Shown: piece after piece, positions 16,018-24,391 of the stretch | Numbering within the stretch: the stretch's first letter is position 1 | Layout: every line of letters begins with the position of its first letter | DNA from: Myxococcales bacterium | Lineage (GTDB): Bacteria; Myxococcota_A; Polyangia; Polyangiales; Houyiibacteriaceae | Direction of reading: 5' to 3' | Assembly: GCA_019637115.1 (NCBI GenBank) | Contig: JAHBWH010000083.1 | Coordinates: 1-34,154, forward strand | DNA: 34,154 nucleotides | Program-made: the position numbers and the translations under genes | Notes under the pieces: model-generated | What the model saw: the letters and a program-made list of their open reading frames with translations, nothing else | What the model was told of the DNA's origin: nothing | Databases searched by the model: none

Positions 16018-17688
16018 ATGGCCGCCGCCGTCTTCGTCCTCGCGCTCATCGCGTTCACGGCGATCGGCGTCGCGTCGAGCCGCGTCAAGCAGCCCACGAC
16101 GGACGACTACCTGCTCGCGGGGCGCAACGTCCCCGCGTGGCTCACCGCGCTGTCGTCCGTCGCGACGAACAACAGCGGCTTCATGTTCGTCGGGCTCATC
16201 GGCTTCGCCTACGCCGCGGGTGTTCAGGCGGTCTGGCTCCAGCTCGGGTGGATCGTCGGCGACTGGTTCTGCTGGCTCCGCTTCCACCGCCGCATCCGCG
16301 AGCGCACCGGCGACCTCGGCCTCTCGAGCGTTCCGGCGCTGGCGGGCACGAACGAAGACGGCGGCCGCGACCGCGTCGTCGCTGGCGTGGCCGCGATCCT
16401 GACGTTCGTCTTCCTCGCCGGCTACGCCGCCGCCCAGCTGAACGCCGGCAGCACCGCGCTGCACGCGCTCTTCGGGTGGGATCTGCGCGTCGGGGCGCTC
16501 CTCGGCGCGGCGGTGGTCGTCCTCTACTCCTTCAGCGGCGGCATCCGCGCCTCGATCTGGACCGACGCGGCGCAATCCTTCGTGATGCTCTTCGCGATGG
16601 CCGCGCTCCTCGTCGCGGCCGCGATGAAGATCCCTCCGAGTGAGCTGCTCGGAGCCCTCCGCGAGGCGGATCCCGCGCTCGTCCGTTGGTGGCCCCGAGA
16701 CCTCCCCTTCGGCTTCGGGCTCCCTACCTCTTGGGCTTCGTCTTCGGCGGCCTCGGCGTGCTCGGACAGCCGCACATCCTCGTGCGCACGTGAGCCTCGA
16801 CTCGCCGAGAGCATCCCACGCGCGCGCTGGATCTACTTCGCGTGGTTCGTCCCCTTCAGCGTCGCCGCCGTGCTCGTCGGCCTCTACGCGCGCCTGCTGA
16901 TCCCCGAGCTCCCGGCGGTCGAGCATGGCAACGCGGCCGAGCTCGCGATGCCCGAGCTCGCCGTGCAGCTCCTCCCCGACGCGCTCGTCGGAGTCGCGCT
17001 CGCCGGCCTCTTCGCTGCGACGATCAGCACGGCCGACTCGCAGCTCCTCGCTTGCTCGGCCGCCGTCACGCAGGATCTCTTCCCGCGCTGGCGCTCGAGC
17101 TACGCGGCCGCGAAGCTCGCGACGCTGACAGTCGGCGCGCTGGCGCTCGGGGTGGCCCTCCACGCGTCGGACGGGGTCTTCTCGCTCGTGCTGATGTCTT
17201 GGTCCGCGCTCGGCGCGGGGCTCGGGCCGCTCCTCGTCGTGCGGCTCGCGGGCCGCCCCATCGCCCGCGCGACCGCGATCGCGATGATGGCGGCCGGCGT
17301 CGGCACGGTCTTCGGCTGGTCCGCGCTCGGCCTCTCGGGCGCCGTCTTCGAGCTGCTCCCAGGCATGGCGGCGGCGTTCCTGGCCTACGGGATGATGCCG
17401 CTCTTCATCAGGCCAGTCCGCTTCGCGCCGCCCACGACCGCCGCCATGACCGGCGCCGGAGCCGCGACCGGCGCCACGACCGGAGCCGGAGCCGCGACTG
17501 CCGCCGCGACCGGTGCCGGAGCCGCGACCACCACCGCGACCGGAGCCGGAGTCGCGACCGGCGCCACGACCGGAGCAGCCGGAGCCGCGACCGCCGCCGC
17601 GACCGGTGCCGGGACCGGTGCCGGGACCGGTGCCGCGACCGCCGCCGCGACCGGTACCGCGGCAGCGCCGGAGGGTCCCGCCGAATGA
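16018..17688 (+). CDS. Sodium:solute symporter (PutP-like) with an internal frame disturbance
   Basis: A 556-residue SSS-family transporter, expected to co-import Na+ with an organic solute. Family features include DDYLLAGRNVPAWLTALSS, TNNSGFMFVGLIG, the helix YSFSGGIRASIWTDAAQ, and LAGLFAATISTADSQLL. Between about 16723 and 16791 the frame reads as low-grade Ser/Ala/Cys sequence, whereas the next frame reads YLLGFVFGGLGVLGQPHI, a typical symporter core, and then meets TGA. A missing base near 16723 and an extra base near 16788-16791 would explain this. The last 85 residues are an Ala/Thr/Gly repeat tail with no family counterpart. It follows ectC by 12 bases and overlaps the next start, so it is part of the ectoine operon; ectoine, proline or betaine uptake is a guess. 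Confidence 0.85.
   Translation: MAAAVFVLALIAFTAIGVASSRVKQPTTDDYLLAGRNVPAWLTALSSVATNNSGFMFVGLIGFAYAAGVQAVWLQLGWIVGDWFCWLRFHRRIRERTGDLGLSSVPALAGTNEDGGRDRVVAGVAAILTFVFLAGYAAAQLNAGSTALHALFGWDLRVGALLGAAVVVLYSFSGGIRASIWTDAAQSFVMLFAMAALLVAAAMKIPPSELLGALREADPALVRWWPRDLPFGFGLPTSWASSSAASACSDSRTSSCAREPRLAESIPRARWIYFAWFVPFSVAAVLVGLYARLLIPELPAVEHGNAAELAMPELAVQLLPDALVGVALAGLFAATISTADSQLLACSAAVTQDLFPRWRSSYAAAKLATLTVGALALGVALHASDGVFSLVLMSWSALGAGLGPLLVVRLAGRPIARATAIAMMAAGVGTVFGWSALGLSGAVFELLPGMAAAFLAYGMMPLFIRPVRFAPPTTAAMTGAGAATGATTGAGAATAAATGAGAATTTATGAGVATGATTGAAGAATAAATGAGTGAGTGAATAAATGTAAAPEGPAE
17440..17670. repeat. In-gene GC-rich repeats encoding an Ala/Thr/Gly tail
   Basis: About 230 bases of imperfect 6-, 15- and 30-base repeats, all variants of GCCGCGACCGGAGCCGGA, form the 3' end of the symporter gene. 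They encode repeated TGAGAAT-like peptides after the last predicted helix. The reading frame is kept throughout. Confidence 0.85.
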
Positions 17689-18320
17689 ACGAGCTCGACG
17701 CCTTCATCGCGGTCTTCGTGCCGCTCCTCGCGATCACGAACATCCTCCCCGTGCTCCCGATCGTGTTGTCGATCCTGGAGGAGCTCCCGCACAGCCAGCG
17801 CGCGGCCGCAATGCGCCGCGCCCTGATCACGGTCGGCGTGGTCGGTGCGCTCGTCGTGCTCGGCGGTGGGGCGATGCTCCGCTGGTGGGGCCTGACCGCG
17901 GACGACCTGCGCATCGCGGGCGGCGTCGTGCTCCTCGTCTTCGCGATCCACGACCTGCTCTTCTCTCAGATGGCGCGGAAGGCGAGCGCGAAGCAGCTCG
18001 ACGAGGAGATCGAGGCCGAGCTCGGCGCCGAGCACGAGCTCTCCATCGTGCCCCTCGGCGTGCCCATCCTCCTCGGCCCGGCCGGGATGACGGCGCTCCT
18101 CGTCTTCGGCGAGACGAGCGGACGCGCCCCGACGCTCGCCGCCTTCGTCGCGACCTTCGCGCTCAACGCCCTCCTGCTCGTGAACGCGAAGCTCGTCCGG
18201 CGCGTCTTCGGCCGCGCCGTCGTGCGCGCCACCGGCAAGGTCATGGGCCTCGTGCTCGCGGCGCTCGCCGTCTCGATGCTCCGGACGGGCATCCTCAACA
18301 CGATCGCCGCCGCGAGCTGA
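17685..18320 (+). CDS. MarC-family integral membrane protein
   Basis: A 211-residue polytopic protein of the MarC/UPF0056 family, whose biochemical role is not established. It has about six hydrophobic segments, the family-type VPLGVPILLGPAGMTALLVF in the middle, and KVMGLVLAALAVSMLRTGI at the C-terminus. Its ATG overlaps the symporter stop (ATGA), placing it last in the lysC-ectABC-symporter transcript. Association with an osmolyte operon hints at a transport or envelope role under osmotic stress, but this is inference from position only. Confidence 0.88.
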   Translation: MNELDAFIAVFVPLLAITNILPVLPIVLSILEELPHSQRAAAMRRALITVGVVGALVVLGGGAMLRWWGLTADDLRIAGGVVLLVFAIHDLLFSQMARKASAKQLDEEIEAELGAEHELSIVPLGVPILLGPAGMTALLVFGETSGRAPTLAAFVATFALNALLLVNAKLVRRVFGRAVVRATGKVMGLVLAALAVSMLRTGILNTIAAAS

Positions 18321-18388
18321 CGGTGACCGAGGTGAGCGCGAAGCGCGGCGCCTTTCCCCAGCGGCGCGGCGGCGCTACGCCCGGGGGC

Positions 18389-19507
18389 ATGTCGCGTGAC
18401 GTACGCCTCGAAGGCCTCCTCGCCCGCGTGAGCCCGAGCCTCGCGGGCCTGACGCCCTACACCGTCCCGCCCGTCCCGCCGCGCATCAAGCTCGACGCCA
18501 ACGAGAGCCCGTGGAGCCTCACGGGCGAGGCGCGCGCCCTCATCGCCGAGCGCCTCGCCGCCCTCGACCTCCATCGCTACCCCGACGGTCGCGCCGAGGC
18601 CGTGCGGCAGGCGCTGGCCGAGCGCCTCGGCGCGCGCCCCGACGAGCTCGTCATGGGCGTCGGCTCGGACGAGCCGATCGCGATCCTCCTGTCGACCTTC
18701 TCCGCGCCCGAGGGGGGCCGGCCGCCCGCCGTGCTCTTCCCGGGCCCGAGCTTCGTGATGTACCGCCTCGGCGCGCTCGTCCGCGGGCTGCGCCCCGTCG
18801 AGGTCCCCCTGCGCGACGACTTCACGCTCGACGCCGACGTGCTCGACGCCGCCCTCGCGCACGAGCGCCCCGCGCTCGCCTTCTGGGCGACCCCGAACAA
18901 CCCGACCGGGAACTCGTTCGACGCCGCCACGCTCCGCGCCCTCGTGGAGGCGCACCCCACCACGCTCCACGTCGTCGACGAGGCCTACGGGCCCTTCCAG
19001 CGCGAGCGACCCGAGGACGCACCGCTCACGCTCGCGGGGTGGATGGACGAGCTGCCCCAGGTCGCCACGCTCGGCACCTTGTCGAAGATCGGCTTCGCCG
19101 GCGCGCGCTTCGGCTGGGCGCGCCTCCGACCCGAGCTCGCCTACGAGATGGAGAAGGTGCGCCAGCCCTTCAACCTCGACGCGATGGCGCAGGCGCTCGC
19201 GCACCTCGTGCTGACGGACCTGAAGGATCTGCTCGAGGCGCAGCTTCGCTCGATCGTGCGGGAGCGGGAGACGCTCGAGGCCGGGCTCGACACGTTGGGG
19301 ATCGAGCGCTTCCCCTCGCGCGCGAATTTCGTGCTGCTACGCACGCCCCTCGACGCCGCCGAGCTGCACCGCCGCCTGCTCGATCGCGAGGTCGCGGTGC
19401 GGGTCTTCAAGGACCCGCGCCTGGCCCGATGCGCGCGGGTGACGGTCGGCACCCCCGACGAAAACGCCGCCGCGCTGACCGCGCTCGAGGCCGCGCTCCG
19501 CGCCTGA
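18389..19507 (+). CDS. hisC: Histidinol-phosphate aminotransferase
   Basis: Class I/II PLP aminotransferase of histidine biosynthesis, which converts imidazole-acetol phosphate to histidinol phosphate with glutamate. The 372-residue protein shows IKLDANESPW, RYPDG, GSDEPI, the PLP contacts Asn171 (TPNNPTG) and Asp197 (VVDEAY), and the Schiff-base Lys233 in TLSKIGFAGARFG. It lies 68 bases after marC, with only a poor G-rich ribosome site before the ATG. No other his genes are nearby, so a related phosphate-substrate aminotransferase role is possible. It converges with the osmC-like gene with only 27 bases between. Confidence 0.88.
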   Translation: MSRDVRLEGLLARVSPSLAGLTPYTVPPVPPRIKLDANESPWSLTGEARALIAERLAALDLHRYPDGRAEAVRQALAERLGARPDELVMGVGSDEPIAILLSTFSAPEGGRPPAVLFPGPSFVMYRLGALVRGLRPVEVPLRDDFTLDADVLDAALAHERPALAFWATPNNPTGNSFDAATLRALVEAHPTTLHVVDEAYGPFQRERPEDAPLTLAGWMDELPQVATLGTLSKIGFAGARFGWARLRPELAYEMEKVRQPFNLDAMAQALAHLVLTDLKDLLEAQLRSIVRERETLEAGLDTLGIERFPSRANFVLLRTPLDAAELHRRLLDREVAVRVFKDPRLARCARVTVGTPDENAAALTALEAALRA

Positions 19508-19534
19508 GAGCCGCGCGCCACGCGTCGCTCGGGG

Positions 19535-19939
19535 TCACTGCGCGGCGCGCGTCTCGATGGTCGTCCCGCGCGCGAGCGTCTTGTGCACGGGGCATTTGTT
19601 CGCGATCTCGAGCAAGCGCGCGCGCTGCTCGTCATCGAGCGGGCCCACGAACGCCACCTCGCGCTGGATGTGATCGGGAGGATCCTCGCCGACCCGCTTC
19701 TCGTGCGAGAGGTGGACGTCGACCCGCTCGAGCGGCCAACCCTTGCGCTTGGCGTAGAGCGCGCAGGTCATCGAGGTACAAGCGCCGAGCGCCGAGAGCA
19801 GCAGTTCGTAGGGCGCGGGCCCGGTGTCCGTGCCGCCGAGGGACTCGGGCTCGTCCGCCACGAGCGAGAACCTCCGAACCTCGATCGCCTGGGCGAACCC
19901 GCTGGCGTCTCCGCTGACCTTCGCTTCGACCGACTTCAT
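19535..19939 (-). CDS. OsmC-family protein
   Basis: A 134-residue OsmC/YhfA-type protein. It has the two conserved redox cysteines of the family, in LSALGACTSMT and NKCPVHKTL, the latter near the C-terminus. Family members reduce organic hydroperoxides or bind small thiol-reactive compounds; this version looks closer to the YhfA-like branch because of its length and the CPVH motif. GGAGAC precedes the ATG at suitable spacing. It is transcribed alone between a convergent hisC and an upstream GC-rich hairpin. Confidence 0.88.
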   Translation of the reverse strand: MKSVEAKVSGDASGFAQAIEVRRFSLVADEPESLGGTDTGPAPYELLLSALGACTSMTCALYAKRKGWPLERVDVHLSHEKRVGEDPPDHIQREVAFVGPLDDEQRARLLEIANKCPVHKTLARGTTIETRAAQ

Positions 19940-20015
19940 CTTCGTCTCCAGTCCCCCCGACCCGCCACGACCGCGACGTCGCTCTCTTGGACGCCGCGGG
20001 ACACCCGCCGTTTCG

Positions 20016-20041
20016 GGGCGCCCGCCGTTTCGCGGGCGCCC
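20016..20041. terminator. 10-bp perfect GC hairpin
   Basis: GGGCGCCCGC at 20016-20025 and its exact complement at 20032-20041 enclose CGTTTC. It lies within threefold degenerate repeats of CCGCCGTTTCG (about 20005-20050), between the isocitrate dehydrogenase and osmC-like genes, both on the minus strand. It may end the dehydrogenase transcript, although it is about 160 bases past the stop. Confidence 0.45.
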
Positions 20042-20198
20042 ACCGTTCGGAGCATCGCGGCGCTCCGGCTCCTGCCGCGGCGGCGGCCAGCGCCGCTTCG
20101 CCGCCGACCGCGCGCAACTTGCCTCAGCGGCCGACGTTCCACGGAGGCCGCCGTGGAGGCGCCGGTCGGAGCCGAGGAGGTCTCGGGGCCGAGCCGAT

Positions 20199-21224
20199 TC
20201 AGCCGAGGCGACGGATGATCGCGTCCGCGAACTCCTGCGTCTTCAGGTTCCCGCCGATGTCGCCCGTCTTGTCGCCCTCGGCGAGCGCGGCGTTGTAGGC
20301 CGCCTTGATCGCCTCGGCGGCTGGCTTGCAGTCCGCGAGCCCCATCTCGAAGGTCATGTGGTTGAGCATCATCACGCCGCTCATCAGGAGCGACATCGGG
20401 TTGGCGATGCCCTTGCCAGCGATGTCCGGCGCCGAGCCGTGGACCGCCTCGAAGACGGCGTAGTCGTCACCGAGGTTCGCGCCGGGCGCCACGCCGAGGC
20501 CGCCGATGAGCCCCGCGCAGAGGTCGCTGAGGACGTCACCGTAGAGGTTCTCGAGCAGGAGCACGTCGAAGCGGGTCGGGTCCTGCACGATGCGCATGCA
20601 GCCCGCGTCGATGATCACCTCTTCGTAGGCGAGCTCGGGGAAGCTCTTCTCGTGCTCTTCGCGCGCGCAGCGGATGAAGAGCCCGTCTCCGAGCTTCATG
20701 ATGTTCGCCTTGTGCATCGCAGTGATCTTCTTGCGGCCACGCTTGCGGCTGTACTCGAAGCCGTATCGCGCGAAGCGACGCGAGGCGCGATCGGTCACGA
20801 CCTTCAAGCTGGTCACGACGCCGGGCGCGATCTCGTTCTCGATGCCGCTGTAGAGCCCCTCCGTGTTCTCGCGCAGCACGATGATGTCGACGCCCTCGAA
20901 GCGGGTGGGGACGCCGGGCATGCTGCGGATGGGACGGACCGCGGTGTAGAGGTCGAGCGCCTTGCGGAGCGAGACGTTCACCGACCGGAAGCCACCTCCG
21001 ACCGGCGTCGTGCAGGGCCCCTTCAGCGCGACCTTCGCGTCCCGGATCGCGTCGAGGGTCGCCGCGGGCAGCACCTCGCCGCCGCGCTCGAGCGCCTCGA
21101 GGCCCGCGTGATGCTCGACCCAGCGGATCGGCGCCTTCGCGGCGGAGAAGGTGCGCTTCACGGCCTCCGAGATCTCGGGGCCGATGCCATCACCGGGGAT
21201 GAGGACGACGGTATGCTCGCTCAC
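20199..21224 (-). CDS. icd: NAD-type isocitrate dehydrogenase (isocitrate/isopropylmalate family)
   Basis: Decarboxylating beta-hydroxyacid dehydrogenase of 341 residues. It matches the short, IDH3-like NAD-dependent isocitrate dehydrogenases: substrate-loop NVSLRKALDLYTAVRP, LRENTEGLYSGIE, AMHKANIMKLGDGLF, NLYGDVLSDLCAGLIGG, and EAVHGSAPDIAGKGIANP. The TEGLYSGIE and HKANIMK forms favour isocitrate over 3-isopropylmalate, and no leu genes are adjacent. I use the GTG at 21224, preceded by GAGAGGAG and directly followed by the family start SEHTVVLIPGDGIGPE; the frame stays open 72 codons upstream but without protein character. It would feed the TCA cycle. It is divergent from prfB. Confidence 0.9.
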   Translation of the reverse strand: MSEHTVVLIPGDGIGPEISEAVKRTFSAAKAPIRWVEHHAGLEALERGGEVLPAATLDAIRDAKVALKGPCTTPVGGGFRSVNVSLRKALDLYTAVRPIRSMPGVPTRFEGVDIIVLRENTEGLYSGIENEIAPGVVTSLKVVTDRASRRFARYGFEYSRKRGRKKITAMHKANIMKLGDGLFIRCAREEHEKSFPELAYEEVIIDAGCMRIVQDPTRFDVLLLENLYGDVLSDLCAGLIGGLGVAPGANLGDDYAVFEAVHGSAPDIAGKGIANPMSLLMSGVMMLNHMTFEMGLADCKPAAEAIKAAYNAALAEGDKTGDIGGNLKTQEFADAIIRRLG

Positions 21225-21433
21225 TTCGGGCTCCTCTCGGCCAGCCAAGCTGGCCCTGCGTCGGGCGGCCCCATGGGCCGTCGAGCGGCGGTGCGCGGTC
21301 GACGGCGGCGGCGCAGACCGCGCCGCGGGGTCGGGGCGCACCATAGCAAAGTCCCCCTCGGGCGGGTGTGATTCCCGGCAATTTCGAGCCTGCATCGGCG
21401 GCACGGCGTTCACGATTCGGGGCCCCGGGGCCG

Positions 21434-21462
21434 TTGACACCGACGGGCGCAGAGGCTACCTG
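21434..21462 (+). promoter_or_regulatory. Possible prfB promoter
   Basis: TTGACA at 21434-21439 is a consensus -35. The hexamer 17 bases later, TACCTG at 21457-21462, is a poor -10. A transcript from here would have a leader of about 45 bases before the prfB ATG at 21515. Confidence 0.3.
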
Positions 21463-21514
21463 ACCCCGCCGAAGCGGCCCTCGCCGCGCAGCCCGGACAG
21501 AAGGACGAACGATC

Positions 21515-22646
21515 ATGCCGATCTCGGTTGGTGAGACCCGCGATGTGCTCGCGGACCTCGCCCAGCGCCTCGATGCGCTGGGGAGGTATCTTTGACGTCG
21601 ATGGCCTGAGACACGAGGTCGATCGCCTCACGAACCTCTCGGTTCGCGAGGGTTTCTGGGACAAGCGCGAAGAAGCCGAGAAGCTGATGCGCGACCGCGC
21701 GCGCGCCGAGGAGACGGTCCTGACCTGGGACCGGCTCAAGAGCGACGTGCAGGGGCTCGACGAGCTCTTGCAGATGAGCGACGGCGACGACGACGAGCTC
21801 GACGAGCTGGTCGAGCAGGTGCCCGAGCTCGAGAAGGGCGTCCGCCAGCTCGAGCTGCAGCGAATGCTGCTGCCCGACGACGACCAGGACGCCATCCTGT
21901 CGGTCAACGCCGGCGCTGGCGGCACCGACGCTCAGGACTGGGCGGAGATGCTCCTGCGCATGTACCAGCGCTGGTGCGAGAAACGCGGCTATAAGGTCGA
22001 GATGCAGGACCTCTCGCGCACCGAGGTCGGCATCGCGAGCGCCTCGATGCTCGTCAAGGGGCCGAACGCCTACGGCTTCTTGCGGGCCGAGAACGGCGTG
22101 CACCGCCTCATCCGCGTCTCCCGCTTCAGCGGTCGACGCGAGACGAGCTTCGTCGCCGTCAGCGTCGTGCCGGATCTCGACGACACGGTCGAGGTCGACA
22201 TGCAGGAGAAGGACCTCGAGATCTCCGTGATGCGCTCGGGCGGGGCGGGCGGTCAGCACGTCAACCGGACCGAGTCCGCCGTGCGCATCGTCCACAAGCC
22301 GACCGGCTTCACCGTCCGCTCCGACAGCGAACGCTCGCAGCACCAGAACCGCGAGCAGGCGATGCAGCGCCTGCGCGGCTTGCTCTACGAGAAGCAGCGC
22401 CGGGAACAAGAGGCCGCCTTCGAAGAGGCCTTCATGAGCGACCAGGGCGAGATCGCCTTCGGCAGCCAAGCGCGCACCTACACCCTCCACCCCTACAAGA
22501 TGGTGAAGGACGAGCGCACCGAGATGAAGGTCGGCAACGCCGAGGCCGTGCTCGACGGTGACCTCGACGGCCTGATGGAGAGCTACCTCCTGATGACGGC
22601 CGACAAACGAAAAGAGAAGAAGTCCGCGGACGCGGCGAAGAGATGA
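21515..22646 (+). CDS. prfB: Peptide chain release factor 2 with programmed +1 frameshift
   Basis: RF2 ends translation at UGA and UAA. The ATG at 21515 opens a 26-codon frame ending at TGA (21593-21595) inside CTTTGAC, preceded at classical spacing by a Shine-Dalgarno-like GGGGAGG (21580-21586). Skipping one T continues the frame from GAC at 21594 to 22646, so the coding join is 21515-21592 plus 21594-22646, 376 residues. This is the known autoregulatory site of prfB. The catalytic GGQ motif is present ([16 protein letters not shown]). Unusually, the segment holding the SPF stop-recognition tripeptide reads [13 protein letters not shown], with Arg in place of Pro and about two residues missing compared with E. 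coli. It precedes lysS, a widely conserved neighbour. Confidence 0.95.
21580..21596 (+). promoter_or_regulatory. prfB recoding site
   Basis: GGGGAGGTATCTTTGAC contains an internal Shine-Dalgarno-like GGAGG three bases before the CTT slippery codon, followed by in-frame TGA and C. This is the arrangement known to drive +1 frameshifting when RF2 is scarce. Confidence 0.93.
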
Positions 22647-22751
22647 GCCCGGTCGGGCGTTCCCACCCCGGAGCGGCCCGACGTCCGGCTTCCCACGTTC
22701 CCCCCTGACCTGCCCCGCCGCGGCGTGGGCTTCCGGAACCGAGACCGAGCC

Positions 22752-24386
22752 ATGGCGAGCGAAGACGAGCTCCGCGACGCGCGACGCGCGAAGATCCCCA
22801 CCCTCGAGGCAGCGGGCACCCGCGCCTTCCCCAACGACTTCCGCGTGAACGAGGCGATGGAGTCGCGCCGCCGCGAGGTCGTCGACCTCGCGCTCGGCGA
22901 CGCGGAGAACCGCGAGGGGCTCCCCGAGGAAGGCGCGCTCGAGGGCGGAGAGCCCGAGACGTGGGTCTACGGCCGCGTCATCGCCAAGCGCGGGCCCTTC
23001 GTCGTCATCCGGACCCCCTACGGCGACGTCCAGGCACTCGTCCGGGCCAAGGACAGCAAGGACGTCGCGAGCCCCCTCTCGGCCGACGAGCAGCGCATCG
23101 CGCAGACGCTCGACCTCGCCGACCACATCGCCGTCCGGGGCCCCCTCGTGCGCACGCGCACCGGCGAGCTCGCGGTGCGCGCCCACGCCTACCGCCACCT
23201 CGGCAAGGCGATGCTCCCCCCGCCCGCCAAATGGCACGGCCTCAAGGACGTCGAGAAGCGCTACCGCGAGCGCTACGTCGACCTCTGGGCGAACCCCGAC
23301 GTCAGCCGCGTCTTCCGCGCGCGCTCGCTCATCGTCCAGACGCTGCGCCGCGAGCTCGACCAGCGCGGCTTCCTCGAGGTCGAGACGCCGCTCCTGCACA
23401 CCGTGCGGGGCGGCGCGACCGCCAAGCCCTTCCACACCCACCACAACGCGCTCGACCTCGACCTCGTCCTGCGCATCGCCCCCGAGCTCTACCTCAAGCG
23501 CCTGCTCGTCGGCGGCCTCGACCGCGTCTACGAGATCGGCCGCAACCTCCGCAACGAGGGCATCAGCACCCGGCACAACCCGGAGTTCACGATGCTCGAG
23601 TTCTACCAGGCCTACGCGACCTACGAAGACCTGATGGACCTCGCCGAGTCGATGCTCAAGGCCGTCGACGCGGCGGTGCGCGCGAGCTTCCCCGATGGCT
23701 TCCACGGCGAGGACGCTCCCGAGCGCCCCTTCGACCTGCAGGCCGCGTGGCGCCGCGTGCCGATGCGTCAGGCGCTCGAGGACGGCGCCCGCGCCGCGGG
23801 CCTCGAGCTCGATCGGGCGACGATCGACGACGAAGCCGCGCTCGCGGCCTTCGCCAGGTCGCTCACGGGCATCGGGGAGCACGACCGCAAGGTGCTCGCG
23901 AAGTGCCGCACGCACGGCGACCGCGTCTTCGCGCTCTACGAGCTCCTCGCCGAGCCGCGGCTGACCGAGCTCTACCGCACCGAGGACGGCGCCTACAGCG
24001 TGCCGGTCTTCATCACCGAGTACCCCTTCGAGGTCAGCCCGCTCGCGCGCAAGAACGACGCGGACCCGCGCTGGGTCGACCGCTTCGAGCTCTTCGTCGA
24101 GGGCCGCGAGATCGCCAACGCCTTCAGCGAGCTCAACGACCCGGACGACCAAGCCGAGCGCTTCCGCGCCCAGCTCGACAACCGCGAGAGCGGTGACGAG
24201 GAGGCGATGGACTTCGACGCCGACTACATCCGCGCGCTCTCGGTGGGCATGCCGCCCGCCGCGGGCTTCGGGCTCGGGGTCGACCGGCTCGTGATGATGC
24301 TCTGCGAGCAGGCCTCGATCCGCGACGTGCTGCTCTTCCCCTTGCTGCGTCCCGAGGCCCCCCGCGCGGGCGACGACGAAGACTGA
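22752..24386 (+). CDS. lysS: Lysyl-tRNA synthetase (class II)
   Basis: Charges tRNA-Lys. The 544-residue protein has an N-terminal OB-fold anticodon-binding region (VYGRVIAKRGPFVVIRTPYGDVQALV) and the class II core: RYRERYVDLWANPDV, motif 2 in NLRNEGISTRHNPEFTMLE, and motif 3 in GFGLGVDRLVMMLCEQASIR, ending in DVLLFPLLRPE. I choose the ATG at 22752; a GTG nine codons upstream is open but gives no recognisable extra sequence. The segment at about residues 310-400 is somewhat expanded. It follows prfB by 105 bases, where a small GCCCG/CGGGC hairpin lies, and precedes the permease gene by 5 bases. Confidence 0.96.
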   Translation: MASEDELRDARRAKIPTLEAAGTRAFPNDFRVNEAMESRRREVVDLALGDAENREGLPEEGALEGGEPETWVYGRVIAKRGPFVVIRTPYGDVQALVRAKDSKDVASPLSADEQRIAQTLDLADHIAVRGPLVRTRTGELAVRAHAYRHLGKAMLPPPAKWHGLKDVEKRYRERYVDLWANPDVSRVFRARSLIVQTLRRELDQRGFLEVETPLLHTVRGGATAKPFHTHHNALDLDLVLRIAPELYLKRLLVGGLDRVYEIGRNLRNEGISTRHNPEFTMLEFYQAYATYEDLMDLAESMLKAVDAAVRASFPDGFHGEDAPERPFDLQAAWRRVPMRQALEDGARAAGLELDRATIDDEAALAAFARSLTGIGEHDRKVLAKCRTHGDRVFALYELLAEPRLTELYRTEDGAYSVPVFITEYPFEVSPLARKNDADPRWVDRFELFVEGREIANAFSELNDPDDQAERFRAQLDNRESGDEEAMDFDADYIRALSVGMPPAAGFGLGVDRLVMMLCEQASIRDVLLFPLLRPEAPRAGDDED

Positions 24387-24391
24387 GCCAC

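Noticed and set aside
20199-21224. 3-isopropylmalate dehydrogenase (leuB)
   Set aside because: The substrate-loop and TEGLYSGIE/HKANIMK motifs match NAD-isocitrate dehydrogenase better, and no leucine genes are nearby.
21528-22646. prfB as a simple gene starting after the in-frame TGA, or a pseudogene
   Set aside because: The upstream 26-codon frame and the CTTTGAC recoding site with its spaced purine stretch show a programmed frameshift.
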